Made by a program: the position numbers and the translations under genes
Notes under the pieces: model-generated
The model's input: only the letters and a program-made list of their open reading frames with translations
Databases searched by the model: none
Told to the model about the DNA's origin: nothing
Shown: in pieces, positions 1-6,674 of the stretch
Layout of the letters: every line of letters begins with the position of its first letter
Position numbering within the stretch: the first letter of the stretch is position 1
Assembly: GCA_038200275.1 (NCBI GenBank)
Contig: JBBPYC010000095.1
Coordinates: 1-45,983 of the forward strand
Length of the DNA stretch: 45,983 bases
Source: JBBPYC01 sp038200275
Lineage (GTDB): Bacteria > Pseudomonadota > Gammaproteobacteria > Burkholderiales > Burkholderiaceae_C
Direction: 5' to 3'

Positions 1-291
1 CGCAGTGAGACGGCGTGGTACGTCTGCACCCATGCGCTGTCGGCCAGCCAGGCCCATCACGCCGTGCGCGACCACTGGACAATCGAAAACGCCCTGCACC
101 ACGTGCGCGATGTCGCCATGGGCGAAGACGCCAGCCGCATCCGCGTCAAGCCCAGCGTCTTTGCCCAACTGCGCACCTGCGCCTTGAACCTGCTGCGCCA
201 TGCCGGCCACCACAACATAAAGGCCGCCCGCCAGACCGTCGGCTGGTCCGAGCATGCGTTGCTTCACTTGTGTCAGCAGCTGCAGCGTTGA
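1..291 (+). CDS. ISAs1-family transposase, C-terminal part (cut by left edge)
   Basis: The open frame enters from the left edge in frame 1 and stops at 289-291, leaving 96 residues. It carries the block HWTIENALHHVRDVAMGEDA followed by SRIR, which is the conserved C-terminal signature of ISAs1-type DDE transposases: the catalytic Glu lies in the W-x-IEN segment, followed by D-V-x-x-GEDAS-x-IR. The rest of the protein and the left end of the element lie outside the window, so whether the copy is intact cannot be told. I saw no convincing terminal inverted repeat in 292-422. Family assignment is firm; activity is unknown. Confidence 0.85.
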   Translation, partial: RSETAWYVCTHALSASQAHHAVRDHWTIENALHHVRDVAMGEDASRIRVKPSVFAQLRTCALNLLRHAGHHNIKAARQTVGWSEHALLHLCQQLQR

Positions 292-411
292 ACAGCCCTG
301 GCCGAGAACCGCTCCTTCGTCGTTAGGTCCAAGTCCAAACCAGCTTCATCGGTACTTTTAACTTCTTTGGGCGCCTGCCCAACCTGCTGGGCACACTCAG
401 CCGGGAGCTTT

Positions 412-427
412 GCTAAAGATCTTTAGC
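412..427. repeat. Perfect 16-bp palindrome at the end of the GH15 gene
   Basis: The sequence gctaaagatctttagc is its own reverse complement. It contains the stop codon of the GH15 gene (423-425, minus strand). It is AT-rich compared with its surroundings and has no T-run beside it, so it is not a normal terminator. It could be a protein-binding site, an insertion-site remnant or chance. Confidence 0.6.
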
Positions 428-2279
428 TGATGGGGGTGGCTGCTGCCTCGGCGGCCTCCAAAGCCAGCGCGGCCGTGATGTGCGCCAGGTGCGACAGCCC
501 CTGCGGAAAGTTGCCGAGCATTTCGCCGGCATGCGGATCGAACTCTTCCGGAAACAGGCCCAGATCGTTGGCACAGGCCGCGACCCGGTCGAACACGGAG
601 CGGGCTTCCTGCACGCGGCCGCCGCGCGCAAGGCATTCGACCAACCAGAACGTGCAGGCCAGAAACACGCCTTCGCTGCCGGCCATGCCGTCTTCCACGC
701 GGTAGCGCAGCACCAGCCCGCCGTCGGTGTCGAGTTCTGCGCGCACCGCATCCAGCGTGCGTAGCATGCGTGGGTCGTCATAGGCGACGAATTCGACTTC
801 GGGCAGCAGCAGCAACGCAGCGTCCATGTGGGTGCTGCCAAAGCTCGCTACGAAGTGATCGCCCTTCGGGTCGACGCCGCGTGTTTCCACCGCGTGTCGA
901 ATCTCTGCGCGTACCTTGTACCAATGCTCGAGCGGCGCCTGCAGATGCTGCGCTTCGGCCAGTGCAATGCCGCGGTTGATCGCAGCCCAGCACATGACCT
1001 TCGAATGCACGAAGTCGCGCGGCTCACCACGCACTTCCCAGATGCCACGGTCTGGCACTTCCCATTTGGCAATGGCGGTATCCACCAAGTCCACCAGGAA
1101 GGTCCAGTAGGCATCGTCGATCCGGTTGCCGCGCGATGCCCAGCGCCAGGCCAGCTCCAGCAGCAGTCCATACATGTCGCTTTGAAATTGCGACTCGGCC
1201 CCGTTGCCGATGCGCACCGGCTTTGAATGGCGCCAGCCACTCAGGTGCTTGATCTCGACTTCGGTGAGGCGCCGCTTGCCGTCGATGCCGTAGAGCACCT
1301 GCAACTGCGCCGCGCTGCCAGCGGCGCTGCGCATGATGAAGCGGCGGAATCCATCGGCTTCGCCGGCCAGTCCGAGCAGCGACAGCGCGCGCACCGTGAA
1401 CACCGAGTCGCGGATCCAGCTGAATCGGTAGTCCCAGTTGCGCTCGCCGCCTTCTTCCTCCGGCAACGAGGTGGTGGGCGCGGCCACGATGGCGCCGGTC
1501 GGGGCATAGGTCAGCGCCTTCAGCACGACGGCGGAGCGCGCCACGCAGGCGCCGCTGTGATCGGGCTCGCTGAGCTTGTCGCTCCACGCACGCCACCATT
1601 CGATTGTCTCGTGCAGATGGTCCCTCAAGTCCCCGCTGCGCGGCAGCATGTCGTTTGCCTCATGCAGTTCGCACGGCTCCACAAACTGCATCGAGCAATA
1701 GCGGACTTCGCCCGGCTGCAGCACCAGGCTCGCACAGAGGTCGTGCTGGTCGACCTGCTCCAGCATGACATCGCCGGAGAACAACAACCCCGTATCGCTG
1801 CCGACCGCAAGGAAGTCTCCGTCCCCGACCGAATCGAGCCATGGCTTGACCGCGCCAAAATCCAGCCGCGCGGCGATGTGCACCTGCATCGGCACCACGC
1901 CGTGCACCGCCTCTATGACGCGCACCAGTTCGCGCCGCGGATTCTGCCGGCCGCCGCTGCGCATCGCATAAAAATCCGTCAAGCGAACCGTGCCCGTGTC
2001 GGTTTCGAACGTGGTTTCCAGCACCATGCTGCCGGGCACATAACGCCGGCTGCTGCGTGCAGTCGCCCGCGGCGCGATCACGAAAAAACCACCTTGCTCA
2101 TGATCAAGCAGTCGTGCAAAGCAGCTGTCCGAATCAAAGCGCGGCAGGCAGCACCAGTCGATCGAGCCGCCGCGCGAGATCAACGCAGCCGAGTGACAGT
2201 CCCCGATCAACGCGTAATCGGCAATCGGCAGGTAGGGGCGAACTACTCGGTACGGAGAGCGATCGATTTCGGTATTCAT
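423..2279 (-). CDS. Glycoside hydrolase family 15 protein (glucoamylase-like)
   Basis: This encodes 618 residues, starting at the ATG at 2279 (MNTEIDRSPYRVV). The frame stays open further upstream, but that extension has no family resemblance. The N-terminal part (YALIGDCHSAALISRGGSID, then WCCLPRFDS) is the usual start of bacterial GH15 proteins. The middle holds RNWDYRFSWIRDS, the hallmark substrate-binding block of the (alpha/alpha)6 barrel. The C-terminal part has EEFDPHAGEMLGNFPQGLSH, which contains the catalytic Glu region. Family members hydrolyse alpha-glucosidic bonds in glucans, and some act on trehalose; the substrate here is not readable. No signal peptide is visible, so a cytoplasmic enzyme is likely. 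No strong ribosome binding site precedes the start. It has no operon partner in the window. Confidence 0.9.
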   Translation of the reverse strand: MNTEIDRSPYRVVRPYLPIADYALIGDCHSAALISRGGSIDWCCLPRFDSDSCFARLLDHEQGGFFVIAPRATARSSRRYVPGSMVLETTFETDTGTVRLTDFYAMRSGGRQNPRRELVRVIEAVHGVVPMQVHIAARLDFGAVKPWLDSVGDGDFLAVGSDTGLLFSGDVMLEQVDQHDLCASLVLQPGEVRYCSMQFVEPCELHEANDMLPRSGDLRDHLHETIEWWRAWSDKLSEPDHSGACVARSAVVLKALTYAPTGAIVAAPTTSLPEEEGGERNWDYRFSWIRDSVFTVRALSLLGLAGEADGFRRFIMRSAAGSAAQLQVLYGIDGKRRLTEVEIKHLSGWRHSKPVRIGNGAESQFQSDMYGLLLELAWRWASRGNRIDDAYWTFLVDLVDTAIAKWEVPDRGIWEVRGEPRDFVHSKVMCWAAINRGIALAEAQHLQAPLEHWYKVRAEIRHAVETRGVDPKGDHFVASFGSTHMDAALLLLPEVEFVAYDDPRMLRTLDAVRAELDTDGGLVLRYRVEDGMAGSEGVFLACTFWLVECLARGGRVQEARSVFDRVAACANDLGLFPEEFDPHAGEMLGNFPQGLSHLAHITAALALEAAEAAATPIS

Positions 2280-2531
2280 CAAGGTTTGCGGCGAAAAAAA
2301 AGGGGGAAGGACAGTTGGTCTGACAAAGCAATTGAGATGCCAGCCGACCCGCCCATTGTCCTCACCAGTTGCAGGGTGCAGTTCGGCGCCGCATCGGCGT
2401 GAAACAAGCACCTGCACTCTCGCACCGCCGATGCCCACAACGCACGCGAGTTGCCGAGCGCGCCCCCGGCGAAAGACGTTGCAGCGCGCTTGCCGGCGCC
2501 GATTCAATTTTTTCCCAAACGCATTCATCTC

Positions 2532-2940
2532 ATGCCAGAGGCCGCTGACCGCGACGACATGACGCCGATCCCCTCCCTGCTGCGCGATGTCGCACCGACC
2601 AGCGCCTATCTTGACCACGCCAAGCCGGTCATCGTCGTGCCGGCCGACAAGCCCTTGGGCACGCACTACAAGCTGCGCGCTTGCCCGTTCGACATGCGCG
2701 ACCAGTTCGCGTTTGCCAGCGACCTGACGTTACACGGCAAGCAAGCGGTGTATGAAGCGGGCGCGCGGGAACCAGCGACCTGGGCGGTTGTGGCACCGCC
2801 CGCTTTGCGCATTCCTACGCACGGGGCGACATCCCGGCGCCATACATGGCAAGTGGGGCATCCCACCGCGGGCCTGCTGGTTTTGCGTCAAGGCAGGACG
2901 CCAATGCAGCCAAGTCGATGCAGGGCAGCGTGAATGCCCC
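2532..2940 (+). pseudogene. Possible frameshifted remnant of an unrecognised gene
   Basis: From the ATG at 2532, one frame gives about 75 residues with strong G/C third positions and normal composition (for example DDMTPIPSLLRDVAPTSAYL and, later, YKLRACPFDMRDQFAFASDL). Near 2752-2765 the coding character moves to another frame, which continues with GTSDLGGCGTARFAHSYARG and then DIPAPYMASGASHR, fading out by about 2940. Each frame taken alone ends in arginine-rich, non-native sequence. This pattern suggests one frameshift in a gene that is now broken or truncated. I do not recognise the family. It is on the strand opposite the GH15 gene. Confidence 0.35.
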
Positions 2941-3176
2941 GGAACCACTGCAGACCCGGTGTCCAGACACCCGGGTTGGATCAACCAATCGAGGACTCGA
3001 CGCGCGTTCGGACCCAGACGACGATTCGGTTGGCCGGCGGCGTGGGAGGGGGCACCAGCAGCCATTGCCGCATGAAGAGCAACTCGCACCGCGACCACCA
3101 ATGGATCTCTCGCTCACCTTTGTTGGTAGAGCGGCCGGGCTCAGTGTCCGCTAAGTATCGGCTCGCAAACTCGTCG

Positions 3177-3203
3177 GCACGCACCGATTTTTCCGGTGCG
3201 TGC
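3177..3203 (+). repeat. Perfect 10-bp inverted repeat upstream of the PepSY gene
   Basis: The arms gcacgcaccg (3177-3186) and cggtgcgtgc (3194-3203) are exactly complementary around a 7-base loop, atttttc. The element ends 9 bases before the ribosome binding site of the PepSY gene. No T-run follows, so it is not a typical terminator. An operator site or a structured 5' leader are the likelier readings. Confidence 0.65.
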
Positions 3204-3225
3204 AACCTCGATGGAGAGTCCTTTC

Positions 3226-3609
3226 ATGAAGTCCCGCAATTTCCGACATACCTGCAGCATCCTCGCCGGCGCCGCTGTGCTGGCCACTACTGCGGCGGCC
3301 TGGGCCGCGAGCGATGATCGCGACAACGGCATGGCTGCCGCGAACGATGCGCTTGCGATCGGCCAGGCCAAGGTTTCGTTGATGCAGGCGATCGCTGTGG
3401 CCGAACAACGCACCGGCGGCAAGGCTTCCAAGGCCGAATACGAAAAGACGCAAGGTGGCTGGGTCTACGACGTCGAAGTCGTGAACGGCACCGACGTGTC
3501 CGACATCCGGGTCGACGCGGACGCCGGCACCGTAATCTCGTCGATCGCGGATCGAGCCGATCGTGGCGAAGCACACGACGACGAGCGCGAGGACGACAAC
3601 GAAGATTGA
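3226..3609 (+). CDS. Periplasmic PepSY-domain protein
   Basis: This encodes 127 residues. The start ATG at 3226 is preceded by ggagag at 3213-3218. Residues 1 to about 28 form a Sec signal peptide (MKSRNFRHTC, hydrophobic core, cleavage after AAWA). The mature part is one PepSY domain: the helix around VSLMQAIAVAEQRTGGKA is followed by the beta hairpin AEYEKTQGGWVYDVEVVNG and by DIRVDADAGTVISS. The C-terminus is very acidic (DDEREDDNED), which could bind cations. PepSY domains are small periplasmic modules, often beside two-component systems and redox or metal-handling membrane proteins. It is the first gene of the cluster running to 8059; 115 bases separate it from the next gene. Confidence 0.85.
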   Translation: MKSRNFRHTCSILAGAAVLATTAAAWAASDDRDNGMAAANDALAIGQAKVSLMQAIAVAEQRTGGKASKAEYEKTQGGWVYDVEVVNGTDVSDIRVDADAGTVISSIADRADRGEAHDDEREDDNED

Positions 3610-3724
3610 TGGCAATCGGCGGCGGCGGCTTGACTCACGCCGTCACACCCTCCCGACCGCCGACTCCGCGCCCTTCGCCCTGTTCCACCCGCGTTCGCCC
3701 TGCTCCGTCATGAGAAAACCCGAG

Positions 3725-4537
3725 ATGAATCACCCATACGCCGCCGACTCGCACACGGCCCTGGCCGCCCGCGCCATGCTCAACAAGGTTCCGCAGGCCA
3801 CCTTGCTGTTCTGGATCGTCAAGATGATGTGCACGACAGTCGGTGAAACGGCCGCCGATTTCCTGACCGTGGACCTGAACATGGGCCTGATGCTGACGTC
3901 CGCGCTGACCGGCGTGCTGCTCGTGTTCGCGTTGGCCGCACAGCTGCGCACACGGCGCTACGTGCCTTGGGTGTATTGGCTCTCCGTGGTGCTGATCAGC
4001 ACGTTCGGCACACTGGTCACGGACAGTCTGGTCGATCTGCACGGCGTTGCGCTCACGACCACCACGGCTGTGTTCGGCGCTGCGCTGATCGCGACGTTCG
4101 CGCTCTGGTGGGCCGCTGAGCGCACTTTGTCGATCCACGACATCACCACGACCCGACGTGAGCTGTTTTACTGGCTCGCGATCCTGTTCACCTTTGCGCT
4201 TGGCACTGCGGCCGGCGACCTGGTGGCCGAAGGGCTGAACCTGGGATACGCCATGTCGGCACTGATCTACGGCACGTTGATCGCGCTGGTTGCGCTGGCT
4301 TGCTACGGGTTCAAGTTGAATGCGGTGCTCGCGTTCTGGCTGGCCTACATCCTGACACGGCCACTCGGCGCATCGATCGGTGACTACCTGTCGCAGTCGC
4401 TTCAAAACGGCGGGCTGGGTCTGGGCACGATCGGCACCAGCCTTGCATTTCTGGGTGCGATCCTGGCTGGGGTGATCTACATGACGGTCACGCGCTTTGA
4501 TGCAGCGGACGCGCGCGTCGAAGGGGTGCAGGCATGA
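3725..4537 (+). CDS. Integral membrane protein with four [FY]Wx9Gx4D repeats (COG4705-like)
   Basis: This encodes 270 residues from the ATG at 3725; an ATG at 3710 would add five residues. About eight hydrophobic segments are visible. The motif [FY]-W-x9-G-x4-D occurs four times, with Trp at 30, 85, 150 and 205 and Asp at 45, 100, 165 and 220. The 55/65/55 spacing indicates a unit of two repeats that was itself duplicated. Examples are FWIVKMMCTTVGETAAD and FWLAYILTRPLGASIGD. This resembles an uncharacterised family of bacterial repeat membrane proteins (COG4705). Regularly placed acidic residues in membrane helices suggest ion or proton handling, which is inference. Its stop overlaps the next start by four bases (ATGA). 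Confidence 0.8.
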   Translation: MNHPYAADSHTALAARAMLNKVPQATLLFWIVKMMCTTVGETAADFLTVDLNMGLMLTSALTGVLLVFALAAQLRTRRYVPWVYWLSVVLISTFGTLVTDSLVDLHGVALTTTTAVFGAALIATFALWWAAERTLSIHDITTTRRELFYWLAILFTFALGTAAGDLVAEGLNLGYAMSALIYGTLIALVALACYGFKLNAVLAFWLAYILTRPLGASIGDYLSQSLQNGGLGLGTIGTSLAFLGAILAGVIYMTVTRFDAADARVEGVQA

Positions 4538-5970
4538 GCGCGGTTCCGACGGAACGCAGGGTTTCGCCGCAGCCGATACAGCACCTGCTGGCCACGCCGC
4601 GGCACGCTTTACCGACCAAGCTGCTGCATGCGGCGCTGGGCTTGTCCGTGCTGTGGCAGTTGATCGGCTCCAACCTGATGCATCGGCCAAAGATTGGCCG
4701 GCCTGGCAACTTCTTCTACGAGGTGCATGAGTTCGTTGGCCTGTTAACCCTGGGCCTGGTGCTTGTGTTCTGGTTCTGGGCCGTGCTGCGCCAACGTGGC
4801 ACGCCGGTCGGTGCGCTGCTGCCGTGGTTCTCAGCCGTGCACCGGTGCGCGCTGATCGCCGACGCCAGGGGCAGCTTCGCGGCGCTGCGCGAATGTCGTT
4901 TCCCGACACATGGCGGGGAAGCGCCGCTGGCCAGCGCAGTGCATGGGCTCGGGCTGCTGACCGCGCTCGCGATGGGCGCCACTGGTGCCTGGCTGTTCAC
5001 GTTGGCGGTGCCGGCTGGGCTGGTGCTGGAAGCGCATAAAGTAATCGCGAACCTGATGTGGGCGTACCTGGTCGGTCATGCGGGTATCGCGGTGCTCTAC
5101 CAGTTCACGAAGCAGCCGCTGCTCAAAGCCATGTTCACCAGCAACTCGGCCCGGCACACGCCCCCCAATCGAAGGAACGAAATGAACGAAATGCAACACG
5201 ACGCTCAGGGCGAGCTGACAAAAGTCGCGGCCGTCACGCTGTCTTTCTGGATCATCAAGATTGCTGCCACCACACTCGGCGAGACCGGCGGCGACGCGGT
5301 CACGATGTCGATGCACCTTGGCTACCTGACCGGCACGCTGATCTTCGCAGTGCTGTTCCTGGTCGCGGTGGGCGCGCAGATTGCAATGAAGAAATTCCAC
5401 CCCTGGTTGTTCTGGACCGTAATCGTCGCGACCACGACCGTGGGTACCACGATGGCCGATCTGTTCGACCGATCGCTCGGCATCGGCTATGCGGGCGGCT
5501 CGTCGATCCTGTTTGTGCTGTTGCTGGGCACGTTGTGGCTGTGGCACCGCACGCTGGGTTCGGTTTCGGTGTCCGATATTGCAACGCGCAAGGCCGAAAT
5601 CTTCTATTGGGTGACGATCCTGTTTTCGCAAACGCTGGGCACCGCGCTGGGCGACTGGCTTGCGGACGATAAAGGCGGCTTCGGACTCGGCTACGGCGGC
5701 GGTGCGCTGGTGTTCAGTGCTGCGCTGGCGCTCGTGGCGGCCGCTTATTTCTGGACCCGCATCTCGCACACCGTGCTGTTCTGGGCCGCGTTCATCCTGA
5801 CCCGGCCGCTGGGTGCCACGGTGGGTGATCTGCTGGACAAGCCGCATGCAAGCGGCGGACTGGCGCTGTCGCGCTACACCGCGTCCGCCGTGCTGATCAT
5901 CTTCATCGTCGGCTGCGTCCTGCTGCTGCCGCAGCGCGCCGAGCGGCGTCGCGCGGCGGTGCAGTCGTAG
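4534..5970 (+). CDS. Cytochrome b561 domain fused to a four-repeat COG4705-like membrane protein
   Basis: This is one uninterrupted frame of 478 residues. Residues about 25-200 look like a di-heme cytochrome b561: membrane segments with His at 32 and 65, then His at 137, 168 and 182, giving candidate axial heme ligands. Residues 217-478 repeat the architecture of the preceding gene, with [FY]Wx9Gx4D at Trp 239, 294, 359 and 417 and Asp 254, 309, 374 and 432. The linker at about 202-216 (TSNSARHTPPNRRNE) does not look like folded protein. An internal ATG at 5182 has gaagga five bases upstream, so the second half could also be made alone. Domain assignments rest on motif reading. The gene overlaps its upstream neighbour by four bases and lies 32 bases before the response regulator gene. 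Confidence 0.75.
   Translation: MSAVPTERRVSPQPIQHLLATPRHALPTKLLHAALGLSVLWQLIGSNLMHRPKIGRPGNFFYEVHEFVGLLTLGLVLVFWFWAVLRQRGTPVGALLPWFSAVHRCALIADARGSFAALRECRFPTHGGEAPLASAVHGLGLLTALAMGATGAWLFTLAVPAGLVLEAHKVIANLMWAYLVGHAGIAVLYQFTKQPLLKAMFTSNSARHTPPNRRNEMNEMQHDAQGELTKVAAVTLSFWIIKIAATTLGETGGDAVTMSMHLGYLTGTLIFAVLFLVAVGAQIAMKKFHPWLFWTVIVATTTVGTTMADLFDRSLGIGYAGGSSILFVLLLGTLWLWHRTLGSVSVSDIATRKAEIFYWVTILFSQTLGTALGDWLADDKGGFGLGYGGGALVFSAALALVAAAYFWTRISHTVLFWAAFILTRPLGATVGDLLDKPHASGGLALSRYTASAVLIIFIVGCVLLLPQRAERRRAAVQS
5171..5184 (+). promoter_or_regulatory. Internal ribosome binding site and start codon inside the b561 fusion gene
   Basis: The sequence gaagga (5171-5176), a 5-base spacer and ATG (5182) lie in frame at the junction between the b561 domain and the repeat membrane domain. 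This is a better Shine-Dalgarno arrangement than at most starts in the cluster. It suggests either that the two halves were once separate genes or that a 262-residue second product is still made. Confidence 0.55.
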
Positions 5971-6002
5971 CCGGCCGGAACCTGCCTGCCCGCCTGTGCG
6001 CA

Positions 6003-6674
6003 ATGCGCGTCCTGCTGGTTGAAGACGACACGATGATCGCAGATGCGGTGGCCGCCGCGCTGCAGGACGCGGCCTATGTGCCCGACCATGTCGCAGACGG
6101 TGACGCCGCGCTGGCTGCGCTGCATGGTCACCACTACGACCTCGTGCTGCTCGACCTGGGTTTGCCGCGAAAAGATGGCTTCGCGGTACTGCGTGCATTG
6201 CGCGGCAAGGGCAACACAGTGCCGGTGCTGGTGCTGACCGCGCGCGACGCATTGGCCGACCGCATCGCGGGGCTGGACGCCGGCGCGGACGACTATCTCT
6301 TGAAACCGTTCGAGATGGGCGAGCTGCTGGCCCGCATGCGCGCCGTGCTGCGCCGCAAGGGCGGCAGCGCGGCGCCGCTGCTGGGCAACGGCCATCTCGC
6401 GCTCGATCCCGCCACGCGCGTGGTCACGGTCGGCGGCACGCCAGCGCCTGCGCTGTCGGCGCGTGAGTTCGCGCTGTTGCACTCGCTGTTGGTGCGCCCG
6501 GGCGCGATCCTGTCGCGCAGCGAACTGGAAGAACGTCTTTACGGTTGGGGATCGGAAGTGGAGAGCAACGCGGTCGAATTTCTGATCCACGGCCTGCGCA
6601 AGAAGCTTGGGCGCGAGGCGATCCGCAACGTGCGGGGGCTTGGCTGGATGGTCGCGCGCAACGAGGCACGATGA
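6003..6674 (+). CDS. OmpR-family response regulator (QseB/PmrA type)
   Basis: This encodes 223 residues. The receiver domain (1 to about 115) has the acidic pair D8/D9, phospho-acceptor D51 in YDLVLLDLGLPRKDG, T79 and the conserved K101 in DYLLKPFE. A winged-helix DNA-binding domain follows at about 125-220 (LSAREFALLHSLLVRPGAIL and the final segment VRGLGWMV). All catalytic receiver residues are present. The start at 6003 has no strong ribosome binding site; it follows the fusion gene by 32 bases, so translation may depend on the upstream gene. The stop codon overlaps the kinase start (ATGA), which indicates co-expression as a pair. It is the only transcription regulator found in the window, and the likely target is its own cluster. 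Confidence 0.93.
   Translation: MRVLLVEDDTMIADAVAAALQDAAYVPDHVADGDAALAALHGHHYDLVLLDLGLPRKDGFAVLRALRGKGNTVPVLVLTARDALADRIAGLDAGADDYLLKPFEMGELLARMRAVLRRKGGSAAPLLGNGHLALDPATRVVTVGGTPAPALSAREFALLHSLLVRPGAILSRSELEERLYGWGSEVESNAVEFLIHGLRKKLGREAIRNVRGLGWMVARNEAR

Larger units (their letters stand above)
2280..3225. other. Gene-poor stretch with a decayed coding fragment
   Basis: Between the GH15 start and the PepSY gene there is no intact convincing gene. A coding-like remnant lies at about 2532-2940 (separate entry) and an inverted repeat at 3177-3203 (separate entry). Promoters for the minus-strand GH15 gene and the plus-strand PepSY gene must lie in this stretch, but no clear -35/-10 pair was found. 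Several open frames run through 2900-3180 on both strands; none has a ribosome binding site or a recognisable product. Confidence 0.5.

Noticed and set aside
1227..2402. Plus-strand open frame of 391 codons opposite the GH15 gene
   Set aside because: The minus strand encodes an intact GH15 protein with signature motifs; this frame is its mirror.
3635..4909. Minus-strand open frame of 424 codons opposite the repeat membrane protein genes
   Set aside because: Its Arg/Gln/His-rich product has no recognisable domain, while the plus strand shows conserved repeats and four-base gene overlaps.
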